In this document: piece by piece, positions 26,313-38,064 of the stretch
Numbering within the stretch: the stretch's first letter is position 1
Layout: every line of letters begins with the position of its first letter
NCBI RefSeq assembly: GCF_018991925.1
Contig: NW_024726235.1
Location: 6,634,869-6,698,868, forward strand
Source: Homarus americanus
Taxonomy: Eukaryota > Arthropoda > Malacostraca > Decapoda > Nephropidae
DNA: 64,000 nt
Direction of reading: 5' to 3'
Notes under the pieces: model-generated
Database searches by the model: none
Told to the model about the DNA's origin: nothing
Seen by the model: only the letters and a program-made list of their open reading frames with translations
Translations under genes and position numbers: made by a program

Positions 26313-27580
26313 TTTAGAACCATTATCAGAATGTGTCACAACTCTCTCAACTAAGATGATAGATGCAAAAAAGGCGGAATAGATAGAAAATAGCAGAATA
26401 TTTAGTAAAGAAAACAAATTAGATAGAATAGATAGAAAAAACTAGTACATAAGACTATCAAACGAAAACATATGTATTTATTTTTAATTTTTCCTTCATT
26501 AACGTGTTATCTGATTCTCTCAATTTTACAACGTGGATATATCTTCTCGTTCATATGACTAATAATGGCAACAGCACTTACAGGTCTCTAGGGTCAAGTC
26601 GAATGCTGTTGACGTCGGCAGTGAAAATATAAAAACAGTGCTGGAACACCTAAAAATCAGCGAGGCATATCTTTGAGCCTTTGAAAACAGACGAGAACAG
26701 TTAGAGAAAAATATTATAAATAGCTTTAGTTAGATTATTGATAATTTCTGACAAGTTTTCTATTCTTGTTTCATCAACTTTCAATTGTTTACACACAGTG
26801 GGATAGGCCTATGTGGTTATCCTCGCGTGATTTCTTACCCATACCTATATCCGACGTCTACAACAAATGGATGTCTTGCTAAATTATGGTGTTACTGTAC
26901 TATCTTTTATGTGTACTTATAGCCTATATACAGTCACGCCACTGAGACACTGAGATATTAGTTTGCTGGAAGTATACACAAATACATGCGTGAAGTCTGT
27001 GTACTGTAGCGTGGTTAAGCTGCTGGGTATACACAGCTTGAGTGTCAGTCATAGCTATTTAGTCTATGTATCTGCAACCTCTGATACATTGCTCTCTACC
27101 ATGACCTGAGCGCACTTTATACTGTCTCCGTAAATCAGGGTCACCCCACGTCCTCGTACAGGTATAGCACAGTACTTAGTATTATTCCTACAGACTTTTT
27201 TTCTGTGCAAACTAAAATATAAGCGGTTTAGACACGTGCATTTTTCTTGGTGATTGGTGCATGGCCTTGTTACAGTTTGAGGCACGAACGAAAAAAACAG
27301 CTAATTTGTCCACAGTTCAGCCGATTTTTTGTAAAAAAAATTATGTATGGATGACAATATTTATAGTTAACATGAATAGTATAAATTATCAGGAATATCG
27401 GGTTTAATCTGCTATAAATGTGGCTCCGTTATCTCCACCAGGGGGGTCGGGTTTCGGTACAGTAAATTAGACTTGACCTACAGTAGTATAGGAAGAGACC
27501 GTCGGGTAATCAACACTCGTTCCTGTCTTGCCTCATGATGGATCACTGATGAAGGAAGATCTCAAATTTATCAGAAAAAT
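26313..27580. other. Non-coding sequence, nothing recognised
   Basis: AT-rich. Contains short AGATAGAA repeats near 26,380-26,450 and no convincing coding frame. Confidence 0.45.
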
Positions 27581-28824
27581 TTACACCGTTGTAAAGTTCC
27601 CATACAAATTGGGTTAATTACAATTTTTGCTCAGTGAACAATTGGGAAATATCTTTACTCCTTAGTGAACAGTCAAGAAAAAACTATTAACCAATGGACA
27701 AACGGAAAAAATAGTGCCTGTTGGTGATTTTTTTTTAACATTTGTTGCTTGGCAACTTTTATTATCACGGTGAACAACAAGGACACTTATGTGCTGCCTA
27801 GCAATCCAGAAATACATTTATTGTCCAGTGAACAATCCGATAACTGCAAAATGCATTTCAGCGACTGTTCACAAACGTGAATGGTGTTCCAGCGAGCGTT
27901 ATAATCAGAGTGTGCACTTGTGTGTGGGATGAGGGAGCGAGCTGTGATGGAGTGCTGCCGGCCGTCCAAGGTGACTCCACCACCACCACCCACCGTCTCT
28001 GGGGGTCGCGCACAACACAGGTCAGGTTTGACACCTCCTCCCTCACCATTTATTATTTCTCAGTCCGATTGCCATCTGAAGTGGGAGGGGGGCCATTAGA
28101 AGAGCGAGCCAGATGTAATACGCTGGTTTTATTTAACATTATGGGTCAACCGCCATCTACTGTATAGGGGCCTTGTGAGAACTAAGATCCGATATCATGT
28201 ATGAATGAACGTTAGAAGTCTCGATTATTTACTGTCGCTGGAGGCTGTGTGAAGACCGTCATCGATGGATATACTGTATATTCTTCTAAAACTCTTGAGT
28301 CAAGTGGCGAGTACAGTTTTACCTTCATGTTGGTCCCTGCACATGTGTAACGGCCAAGCCCTGGCTGAAAATGTATGAATGTACCCGACTGTTTGACTTA
28401 AACTAAAGTTCAACTCCAAAAATAACATCAGAATTATATCAAGACTCTATCTTAACGAGATGAGTTCATCGAGCACTAATTAGGGGACAAGATTAAGGTA
28501 CAAAGGTCATTTATACTCCTAACTGGTAATTAGTGAACTTATCTAATTAAGGAAGAGTCTCAGTATAAGTCTGATAATATTCTTGGCTGATATCTTTGTG
28601 TTTTTACGTCTTCAGTTACGAGGAATGTTTATCGTAAGAACCTTGTTAACTCGGCCATTACGGTTGGACCTGGACACAAGTAATCGACAAATTTAACCTC
28701 TAGGTCTGACGAAATTCAAAGGGCAGTCCCTGAAGGTCGGACTCTGGCGATAATCGGGTGACATATCCTTGCCTTTTTTCACGATACGACCGGTTCATCT
28801 GGCCAGGTCACACCTCAGTGGTGA
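27581..28824. other. Non-coding sequence with a faint degenerate repeat
   Basis: Between about 27,630 and 27,860 the words CAGTGAACAAT, TTAGTGAACAGTC, ACGGTGAACAACA and CCAGTGAACAATCC recur at irregular spacing, suggesting a much-decayed tandem repeat. The rest is unremarkable. Confidence 0.35.
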
Positions 28825-29335
28825 CAGATTGCTGGTGACCTCGCCCAAACTGGTGACCTCGACTAGACTGGTGGCCTCGACCAGTCTGGTGACCTCGACT
28901 AGGCTCGTGACGTCGATCATGAATGGTGACCTTGACTTTATTTACAACGTTGACTATGAACGGTGACCTCGACCATACTGGTAACCTCGACCATACTGGT
29001 AACCTCGACCATACTGGTAACCTCGACCATACTGGTAACCTCGACCATACTGGTAACCTCGACCATACTGGTAACCTCGACCATACTGGTAACCTCGACC
29101 ATACTGGTAACCTCGACCATAGTGGTAACCTCGACCATACTGGTAACCTCGACCATACTGGTAACCTCGACCATACTGGTAACCTCGACCATACTGGTAA
29201 CCTCGACCATACTGGTAACCTCGACCATACTGGTAACCTCGACCATACTGGTAACCTCGACCATACTGGTAACCTCGACCATACTGGTAACCTCGACTGG
29301 ACTGGTGACCTCGACTGGACTGGTGACCTCGAGTG
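28825..29335. repeat. 18-bp minisatellite, homogeneous core
   Basis: Unit CTGGTAACCTCGACCATA. About 17 nearly identical copies span roughly 28,978-29,290, with a single-base change near 29,117. Diverged 18-bp units (CTGGTGACCTCGACTAGA and similar) form both edges. The unit length is divisible by three and five of six frames have no stop, which explains the stacked open frames (for example repeated GNLDHT or YGRGYQ). I do not regard any as a gene. Confidence 0.97.
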
Positions 29336-29520
29336 CGGGTGTAGGGTGAGGCTGGACCACTTTGGCGCACCTTGACTCAAATTGTTTATGCTAATGAGTG
29401 ATCTTAATTACCACGAGCCTTGTGTTCGCGGCTTTGTTCTACTGTTGATTGTTTCACAGTGAGATGAACAATACATTATGGGAAATGAGTGAGATTAATG
29501 AAAAATATAAACTCGCACAC
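29336..29520. other. Spacer, nothing recognised
   Basis: Ordinary sequence between two repeats. Confidence 0.5.
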
Positions 29521-30001
29521 GGAAGTATACAGGAAAAAACGGACAATTATGCACACACGTACACGCCTGTGAATATACTGTACACGTACGTATGTATGAG
29601 CATTAATACATATCTATGAATATATATGTATGTATCTCTGAACATAGGCACCTACACATTAATATACATATGTACACATATATGAATATACGCACATACA
29701 CAGTCGTACATTATACGTACGTGCATACACAGCTATGAACATACACACCTACACGCTTATAATCATGAGTGATCATGAACACACCCAAACACCGCTGGAT
29801 ATCCAAAGTTACACACATACATATGAATATAATCACGTACACACCTACGAATATGTACAAAAACACACCTGTAAATATCCACACTTACACAGCTGTGAAT
29901 ATCCACACTTACACAGCTGTTAACATTCATAAGTACACACCTATTAATTTAAACACGTACATAGACGCAGCTATGAACACTCAGGGGTACACAGCTTTGA
30001 A
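29521..30001. repeat. Degenerate ~24-bp ACAC..GAATAT repeat
   Basis: Words such as ACACAGCTGTGAATATCCAC recur, exactly 24 bp apart near 29,890-29,930, with more drifted copies on either side. The array runs directly into the (CA)n tract, which suggests one grew from the other. Confidence 0.75.
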
Positions 30002-30006
30002 CACAC

Positions 30007-30083
<77 letters not shown>
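30002..30083. repeat. (CA)n microsatellite
   Basis: About 40 CA units with one CG interruption near the start. Confidence 0.97.
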
Positions 30084-30084
<1 letters not shown>

Positions 30085-30385
30085 CGAGATAATTATTTGG
30101 AAACCCCAAACCACTAACGTTGTTCAGGGGCGGAATTACCTCTTCAGTAATAGTCGCCTCTCTAAGTAGAATCATGAATAAGTAGATCCTTAAATGAGTG
30201 AATAAGTAAGTAAGTGGTGTGGCGGGTGTCTAGAACATGTTCTGAACTAGTGGAGAGTATCCATGACGTCACTATTAGGGGGTTGGGGAGAGGGGTAGGG
30301 AGGGATGGTTATCGTGTGAGCCATCAGAGGGCGCGGTGACTGGTGTACCGTGACAGTCACAGTCACCCGGCACACTACAACCTTT

Positions 30386-30388
<3 letters not shown>
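30084..30388. other. Spacer, nothing recognised
   Basis: Ordinary sequence. Confidence 0.5.

Positions 30389-30440
<52 letters not shown>
30389..30440. repeat. (CT)n microsatellite
   Basis: About 26 perfect CT units. Confidence 0.97.
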
Positions 30441-30444
<4 letters not shown>

Positions 30445-30639
30445 AATAATATCATTGTGGGAGCTGTGACAAGATGCAAATTTAGCTGACAACCTGCTAA
30501 GTTAAGGTTAATTCGAAGTGTAAAGAGTTCAAAAAAATTCAAACCACCATTCTTCATGGCTTAAGCCATCTTCCTCAAAGGGTTAAATCATTATTCCGTA
30601 AGGGTTAAATTACCGTCTTAATAAAAGTGAGATGAGCAA

Positions 30640-31975
30640 CATGTTTACATTAGTTTTACATCTGAGTACGTAAGATATTTATTGCTGTTGGAAGACGTCG
30701 CCTTTGCCAGGAGGGAGTTCATCCTAACACCCATGGTCGCGGTGAAGAGGTTCCATAACCTGGCCACCCAGGCAGTGAAGGTCTTCTGGTGCTGGCTGGC
30801 ACGTGGCTTGGGTACCTCCACTAACAGCTGATATGAGAACACCGTTTTCGTATTCTGCGGTACAGCCCGTGTTGGGAGACGTAGTAGACTGGCCAAGTGA
30901 GACACCTGCTGGACCTGGGCTTTGTGGAAGGCAGTCAAGGCCGCCACGTCTCTCCAGTGCTCCAGAGAGTCCAGGTGGGGAGGGGTTGGGGGACCTGCAG
31001 CCAATCCCAGAAATCGTCTTTAAATTCTCAACAACTTTGTGGAATGGGTCAGGGCGTTCGACAGCCAGGTCAGACCAGAATACTCCAGGTACGGTCAAAC
31101 TCATGCTTTATACAACATCGCGACCCTTGCTGGTCGAGGAAGCGAGCCATCTGGCAGAGAATTGAGACCCTAAGTGAGGCTATTCGGTTGAAGTTGTCAA
31201 TGTGCCCATTAAATCTCATCTCTCTATCAATGTCCCTTCCCAAGATTGAGATGGGGTTAAGAAGTGGGGTGGCTACGCCACAGAGGTGAATTCTGTCCAT
31301 CATTGCAACTATTGCTGCAGGGGAGCGATATATTAACCGCCTGTTTAGGGTGACACCCGTGGTAGTTGTCGGTGCAGGGCATATATCAGAATATTGCAGA
31401 GGAACGGGCCAAGGACGGATCCCTGAGGAATTGACGCTTATATTAGGTATTCGTGGGAGGTCTCTCTGTTTACGACTGCGCTGTCCTCCCTTGTAGGTAG
31501 TCCTCGAGAAGCACTGGCATGTCCCCATGGATGTCTATGGAGCTCAGCTTATTCAGAAGTGTCCTGTGACAGACGGTGTCAAAGTCTCCCGTGATGTCCA
31601 GCGCCATCACGAGAGTATCTGATCTGTCGTCCAAAGTATCCTGCCACTCCTTCGAAAGGAGGAGGAAAAGGTCAGCAGCTAATCGTGATGGCCGGAAACT
31701 AAACTGCTTGCTGGACAGAAGGTTGTGTCTGTCGAGTTGGTCAGAGATTTCATCAGCAAGCAGTCTCCAAAAATTTGCTGACTGTGGAAAACAGGGAGAT
31801 ATGGCAGTAGTTTTTGGGATTCGACCTTGACCGCTTTTTGTGAGTACGGACTACTCGCGTCTACATCCCGGCGGTGAGCCCGATGATTTCCTCTGTACAG
31901 GTGAGCAAACCTGCATCTATACCACCTGCCTTTCTAACATTGTTGTCTTGCAATAGTTTCTTTACTTTTTCTTGG
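30640..31975 (-). mobile_element. Degenerate LINE reverse transcriptase fragment
   Basis: Minus strand, in several frames. Near 31.93 kb: QEKVKKLLQDNNVRKAGGID (the pre-RT linker). Near 31.6-31.75 kb: DEISDQLDRHNLLSSKQF and ALDITGDFDTVCHRTLLNKL (RT motif A region). Near 31.41 kb: IPQGSVLGPFLCNI (RT motif B). Near 31.2 kb: SILGRDIDREMRFNGHI and RVSILCQMARFLDQQGSR (thumb). Near 30.7-30.99 kb: SLEHWRDVAALTAFHKAQ and VARLWNLFTA (C-terminal end). The YxDD catalytic block between motif B and the thumb is not found, so there is an internal deletion besides many frameshifts. Clade likely Jockey/CR1-like (inference). Confidence 0.85.
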
Positions 31976-32104
31976 TGAACTGGTGTGTTTGTCGGTCGCT
32001 CATCACACAGCGATGAAAACTAAGGACGGTCCTGCCGAGATCAAGGACAGTTATCTCTCTCTCTCTCTACCATTACTCTTAATAATACGTTACCGTGTGT
32101 ACTG

Positions 32105-32410
32105 GTGTTACAGAAGGTAGTGGTAATAGTGGTGGTGGTAGTACATAGGGTAGTGGTAGTAGTGGTGGTAGTACAGGGGGTAGTGGTAGTAGTGGTGGTA
32201 GTTCATGGGGTAGTGGTAGTAGTGGTGGTAGTACAGGGGGTAGTGGCAGCAGTGATGGTAGTTCATGGGGTAGTGGTAGTAGAGGTGGTAGTACAGGGGA
32301 TAGTGGTAGGGGTGGTAGTACAGGGGGTAGTAGTGGCAGCAGTGGTGGTAGTACAAGGGGTAGTGGCAGCAGTGGTGGTAGTTCATGGGGTAGTGGTAGT
32401 AGTGGTAGGG
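32105..32410. repeat. 30-bp minisatellite, left arm
   Basis: Units containing GGTAGTACAGGGGGTAGTGG followed by TAGTAGTGGT, with a CATGGGG variant alternating with ACAGGGG so that many copies pair into a 60-bp pattern. Frames read poly-Val or Pro/Leu and are repeat artefacts. The same array resumes at 33,220 after a LINE fragment. Confidence 0.95.
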
Positions 32411-33219
32411 GTGGTGACTGATTTTTTATTTTGCCGCTTACAGCGGCTACTTTATTGTGCACCCCACACTCATCCTGCGAGCGGTAGCGCAAAAGGATTA
32501 CAGAGTAGAGTTTACAACGGGTCATAATAATTAACCCCCGTTGTCAGGATATTATGGCACTGAATGTTACACAGTATTTCAATTACATTATTTGTTTAGT
32601 TTTATACATAAAGGGTAACTTATTCACAAATGCGTGACTACAGGCGTGTGAGGCAGTATGTCTGGCCTCACACTTTGTTATTCACATTTACGTGAGAGGT
32701 ATTCAAGCACATTGCGTATTTGGTTCTGTACATGAGAACTGATATAGTTACTAAGTGCAAAAGAGTGGATACAATCTTAATATGTCGGCTATCTTGCCAT
32801 TAGAGATGAAGTGTTGTGCCATTTCACACACAGTGTGCTTGGACCTGTCCCTAAAAGGTTCTATCTTCACACAGTCGAGGACGTAGTGTTCAAGTGTGTG
32901 GCCCTTATGTGTGGCCACACACTTTATTAATTTTGTTTACATCTGCTTGAGGAACTGCCAAAGGTACTTATATCCTAACCTTAATCTAGCGGTTACAACA
33001 TCTTGTAATCTAGTGATCTTGTTGCTTGCTCCATATACATGTTTCACTCGATGCATCTCATCATGGTAAACTATGGATCGACTAGTGCCTGTTTGCACTA
33101 GTCTACTTGCGTCAAACTCATCAATAAGTTCTTTCCTAATTACAGTTTTAAGGGTTCTTTTTGACAGACCCAAATTGTATTCAACGGTGTCTTTGTTAGA
33201 CGCGAGTTTGGCGAGGGCG
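32411..33219 (-). mobile_element. LINE 3' fragment interrupting the 30-bp array
   Basis: Minus strand. At the right edge PALAKLASNKD (end of an RNase H-like domain) continues as YNLGLSKRTLKTVIRKELID and then VTARLRLGYKYLWQFLKQM. After a frameshift comes KGHTLEHYVLDCVKIEPFRD and, ending in a stop near 32,747, ADILRLYPLFCT. The remaining ~330 bp look like 3' untranslated sequence, ending A-rich (AAAATAAAAAATC on the minus strand). The element is truncated at its 5' end exactly where the 30-bp array resumes. It is related to the fragment at 25.75-26.31 kb. Confidence 0.8.
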
Positions 33220-34930
33220 GGGGGTGGTAGTACATGGGTTAGTGGCAGCAGTGGTGGTAGTACAGGAGTGGATGTAGTGGTAGGGGTAGTACAGAGTAGT
33301 AGCAGCATGGTGTAGTCGGGTAGTGGCAGCAGTGGTGGTAGGGAGTAGTGATAGTAGTGGTAGGGGTGGTAGTACAGGGGGTAGTAGTAGCAGCAGTGGT
33401 GGTAGTTCATGGGGTAGTGGCAGCAGTGGTGGTAGTACAGGAATAGTGATAGTAGTGGTAGGGGTGGTAGTACAGGGGTAGTAGTAGCAGCAGTGGTGGT
33501 GTCATGGGTAGTGGCAGTGGTGTGGTACAGGGGTAGGATAGTAGTGGTAGGGTGGTAGTACAGGGGTAGTAGTAGCAGCAGTGGTGGTAGTTCATGGGGT
33601 AGTGGCAGCAGTGGTGGTAGTACAGGAGTGAGTGGTAGTAGTGGTAGGGGTGGTAGTACAGGGGGTAGTAGTAGCAGCAGTGGTGGTAGTTCATGGGGTA
33701 GTGGTAGTAATGGTGGTAGTACAGGGAGTAGTGATAGTAGTGGTAGGGGTGTGGTAGTACAGGGGTAGTAGTAGCAGCAGTGGTGGTAGTTCATGGGGTA
33801 GGGTAGCAGTGGTGGTAGTTCATAGGGTAGAGGTAGCAGTGGTGGTGGTACATGGGGTAGAGGTAGCAGTGGTGGTAGTTCATGGGGTGGTGGTAGTAGT
33901 GGCGTGGTGGTAGTTCATGGGGTAGTGGTAGCAGTGGTGGTGGTTCATGGGGTAGTGGTGGTAGTGAGTGGTGGTGGTAGTTCATGGGGTGAGTAGGTAG
34001 CAGTGGTGTGTGGTTCATGGGGTAGTGGTGTGGTGGCAGTGGTGGTAGTTCATGGGTTAGTGGTGGCAGTGGTGGTAGTTCATGGGGTGGGGTGCCAGTG
34101 GTGGTGGTTCATGGGGTGGTGGTAGTGGTGGTGGTGGTACAGGTGGTGGCAGCAGTGGTGGTGGTGCATGGATTGGTGGTGGTAGTGGGGTGTTGGTGGT
34201 ACAGGGGGTGGTGTGGTGGTGGTAGTACATGGGTTAGTGGTAGTAGTGGTGGTAGTACAGGGTGGTGGCAGTGGTGGTGGTAGTGCAAGGTGGTGGTAGG
34301 TGGAGTGGTGGTGGTGCATGGGTTGGTGGTAGTGGTGATGGGGTTGGATAGGACGGAGTTGGTGGCAGTTTGTGGTACATGGGTGGTGGTAGTAGTGGTG
34401 GTGGTACATGGGGTGGTGGTGGTAGTGGGTGGTGCAGGGGTGTGACAGTGGTTGGTGGGGATAGTGGCGGCAGTGGTGGTGGTACATGGGTTGGGGTGGT
34501 GATGGGTTGGTGGTACAGGTGGGCAGTGGTTGGTACATGGGTGGTGGTGGTGGTGGTGGTACAGGTGGTGGCAGCGGTGGTGGTAGTACATGGTTGGGGT
34601 GGTAGTACAGAGGTAGTGGCAGTGATGGTGAGTACAGAGGTGGAGGTGGTAGTTCATGGGATAGTAATACAATTGGTAGAGTTGGTGACGTACATGGAGA
34701 TGGTGGTAGCAGTGGTGGTGTACATGGGTAGTGGTAGTAATCAAGGTGGTGGTAGTTCATGGGGTGGGGTGGTGGTAGTGGGTGGGTGGCAGCAATGGTG
34801 GTAGTACAAGGGATGGTCAGGGTAGTAGTGGTGGGGTTGGTGGTACATGGGATAGTGGTAACAGTGGTGGTGGTGTGAGGTGGTGGTAGTATTGGTGGTA
34901 GTGGTTGTGGTGGTGGTACCGTGATGCAGA
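33220..34930. repeat. 30-bp minisatellite, right arm, with variant zone
   Basis: The same GGTAGTACAGGGG and GGTAGTTCATGGGG units resume after the LINE. From about 33,800 units with TTCATGGGG and extra GGTGGT dominate and the spacing becomes irregular. Open frames on both strands (Tyr/His, Pro/Leu, Val/Gly-rich) are artefacts. Confidence 0.93.
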
Positions 34931-37205
34931 ACAAGGGGTAGGGTGTGGTGGTGGTGGTGGGTTGTGTACCAGTGGTGGTACCGTGGAGGCAGTACTGGGT
35001 GTAGTGGTAGTAGTGGTGGTACCTTGGAGGCAGTACAGGGGTAGTGGTAGTAGTGGTGGTACCGTGGGCCAGTACAGGGGGTGGTGGTAGTGGGTGGTAC
35101 CGTAGACAGTACAGAGGTGGTGGTGGTAGTGGTGGGCATCTTGGAGGCAGTACAGGGTTAGTGGTGGAGTGGGGTGGTACCGTGGAGGCAGTACAGGAGT
35201 AGTGGTGGTATTAGTTGGTGCCGTGGAGGCAGTGGGGTTAGTGGTAGTGGTGGTGGATGGTGGTTGGTACCGTGATGGTGCAGGGGTGAGTGGTAGTGGT
35301 GGTTGGTGCAGGCTGGGGTACAGGGGTTGGTAGTAGTGTTGGTGCCGTGGGCGCAGTGGGGTTGGTGGTAGTAGTGGTGGTACCGTGGGGCAATGCAGGT
35401 TGGTGGTGGTGGTGTGCAGGCAGTACAGGGAGTAGTGGTAGTAGTGGTGGTACCGTGGAGGTGATACAGGGATAGTGGTAGGTGGTGCAGTGGAGAACAG
35501 TCAGAGTGGTGTAGTGAAAGTAGTGGTGGTACCGTGGAGGCAGTACAGGGGTAGTGGTAGTAATCAGATGTGTGACAGGGGTAGTGTGTGGTGGTACCGT
35601 GGAGCAGAACAGGGGTTGTGTAGTAGTGGTGGTACCTTGGAGGCAGTACAGGGTAGTGGTGGTGGTGGTGGTGGTTGTACCGTGGTGGTACCTTGGAGGC
35701 AGTCAGGGGTTGTGGTAGTAGTGGTGGTACTGCTGGGCAGTACAGGGGTATGGTGGTGGTGGTGGTGGTTGGACCGTGGTGGTACCGTGGAGCAGAACAG
35801 GGGGTGGGTGGTGGTGGTAGTGGTTGTACCGTGGTGGTACCTTGGAGGCAGTACAGGGAGTGGTAGTAGTGGTGGTCACCGTGGAGGCAGAACAGGGGTA
35901 GTGGTGGTGGTGGGTGGTTGTACCGTGGTGGTACCTTGGAGGCAGTACAGGGGTAGTAGTAGTAGTGGTGGTACCGTGGAGGCAGAACAGGGGTGGTGGG
36001 TGGTGGTGGTGGTGGGTGGTACCGTGGTGGTACCGTGGAGGCAGTACAAGGTGGTGGTGGTGGTGGTACCGTGGTGGTACCGTGGAGGCAGCACAGGGGA
36101 GTAGTGGTGGTGGTGGTGTGGTGGTACCGTGGTGGTACCGTGGAGGCAGAACAGGGGGTGTGGTGTGGTGGTGGTGGTGGTGGTACCGTGGTGGTACCGT
36201 GGAGCCGTCCGTAGTGGTGGTGGTGGTGGGCCACGTGGTGGAGCAGTACAGAGTGTAGTGTGTGGTGGTGGTGGTGGTACCGTGGTGGTGCCTCTGGAGG
36301 CAGTACAGGGTAGTGGTGGTGGTGGTACCGTGGTGGTACCGTGGGCGGGAGTAGTGTGGTGGTGGTGGGTACCGTGGTGGTACCGTGGAGGCAGTCAGGG
36401 GTAGTGGTGGTGGTGGTGGTACCAGTTGGTGGTACCGTGGAGGCAATCTGGGGTAGTGGCAGTAATGGGTGGTACCGTGGAGTACAGAGTAGTGGTGGTG
36501 ATGGAGGCAGTACAGGGGTAGTGGCAGTGGTGGGTGGTGCCGTGGAGGCAGTACAGGGGAGTAGTGGTGGTGGTGGTGGTACCGTGGTGTGGAGTCTGGG
36601 GTAGTGTGGTGGTGGTGGTACCGTGGTGGTACCGTGGAGGCAGTACAGGGGTAGTGGTGGTGGTGGTGGTACCGTGGTGGTACCGTGGAGGCGATACAGG
36701 GGTGATAGTGGTGGTACCGTGGTGGTACCGTGGTGGTACCGTGGGCAGTACAGGGGTAGTGGCAGTAATGGTGTACCGTGGAGCAGTACAGGGTAGTGGC
36801 AGTAGTGGTGGTGCCGATGGAGGCAGTACAGGGTAGTGGTGGTGGTGGTGGTACCGTGGTGGTACACGTGAGGTGTCTGGGGGTAGTGGCAGTGGTGGTG
36901 GTACCGTGGAGGCAGTACAGGGTAGTGGCAGTAGTGGTGGTACCGTGGAGGCAGTACAGGGTAGTGGCTAGTGTGGTGGTACCGTGGAGGCAGTACAGGG
37001 GTAGTGGTAGTAGTGGTGCAACCGTGGAGGCAGTGGGGTAGTGGTGTGATGGTGGTACCAGTAGAGCGAGTACAGGGGTAAGTGGTAGTAGTGGTGGTAC
37101 AGGGGGTAGTGCAGTAGTGGTGGTACAAGTGGGGCAGTACAGGGGTAGTGGTAGTAGTGGGGTGACTGTGGAGGCAGGCAGGGGGAGTAGTGTAGTGGTG
37201 TTGTA
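34931..37205. repeat. ~40-bp GGTACC-containing minisatellite
   Basis: Units GGTACCGTGGAGGCAGTACA followed by GGGGTAGTGG and TAGTAGTGGT, 39-40 bp. Compared with the 30-bp unit to the left, an 11-bp piece CCGTGGAGGCA is inserted after GGTA. The GGTACC hexamer recurs dozens of times. A 700-codon minus-strand frame (35,158-37,260) with Pro, Tyr, His and Thr-rich repeats is an artefact of the repeat. Confidence 0.93.
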
Positions 37206-37290
37206 GACAGGACGAGGTCAACACTAGACCACTGATTCGTTCTGCAGTGTAGATGTGCACACCTCCACCACCACCACCACCACCTCTACT
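37206..37290. repeat. Array edge with short (CCA)n tract
   Basis: Unique sequence then about seven CCA units at 37,262-37,283, complementary in sense to the preceding GGT-rich array. Confidence 0.7.
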
Positions 37291-37880
37291 AGATCCTCAC
37301 CCGACAAGAATCATCCACCTTGACTACACCCAACTGACTCATCAATTGTCATCCAAAAGAAAGTCTAGATCTGAGATTATGAGACCACAAAGCACCAACA
37401 TGCTCCTTACTAAATACCTATTTCAGTAACTGTGAAAAAATATATATCACGTGAGGATTAGGCACCCAACTTATTTCGCCTGAAGATTAAACAATATAAG
37501 GCTAGCTTAACTTAACACAAACTTAACCTGATTTTTGAATTTCGAGAAATATATACATACAAACTTTGATACTAACAAGAAGTTTTCTTCTATGTGGCTC
37601 AATGAAAATATTATACATAAGGTTCTAAAAGGACAAGTTCTCAGTTATATCATGTAGTGCTGTATGTGTGTGTGAGATACAGGGATCCTCGCGCTCAATA
37701 TGGATAAAGATCGCACCCCAACGATAACTGTCACAAATTATTGTTCAGTCATGGTGACCAAGCTAGTTTCTCTAGTTTTTCCTCCCTTTTGTCCTCGTCT
37801 TCGGCGTCCATGTTGTATTTGGCATAAATTTCTCCTTAACATGACTGCATGTACTCACAGCTGTTTTACATGTAAGAGGG
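37291..37880. other. Non-coding sequence, nothing recognised
   Basis: AT-rich sequence with no confident gene signal. Confidence 0.45.
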
Positions 37881-38064
37881 TGAGTGTCGTAAGGAAGTCA
37901 TTGAGTCGACAATAGCGGATTCCCTCTTGAAGTATGCAGGTTTTTCTGAGCGTGTCCTGGGTGAGCAATGTTGACCAAACTGCTCCACGCACCAACACAT
38001 CTCCAGAATTTAAAACGTTTCTCTTCTTCTTGTTCAAGGAATTGTCTTTGTCAAAACTCTGTCA
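37881..38064 (-). CDS. Exon-like segment, unknown product
   Basis: Minus strand: a possible acceptor (TTTATGACAG near 38,065) opens a frame of about 60 codons including KKKRNVLNSGDVLVRGAVWS and CRLNDFLTTLTLLHVKQL, ending near a donor GTGAGTAC (about 37,858-37,865). Residue composition looks like protein rather than repeat. The exact edges are uncertain by up to about 20 bp, no domain is recognised, and no partner exon was found. A decayed transposon is an alternative. Confidence 0.2.

Noticed and set aside
28808..29380. Hexapeptide-repeat proteins on both strands
   Set aside because: An 18-bp unit with stops in only one of six frames gives these frames automatically.
35158..37260. 700-codon minus-strand frame rich in Pro, His, Tyr and Thr
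   Set aside because: Lies entirely in the 40-bp array. Other frames over the same DNA are also open, and no non-repeat domain is present.
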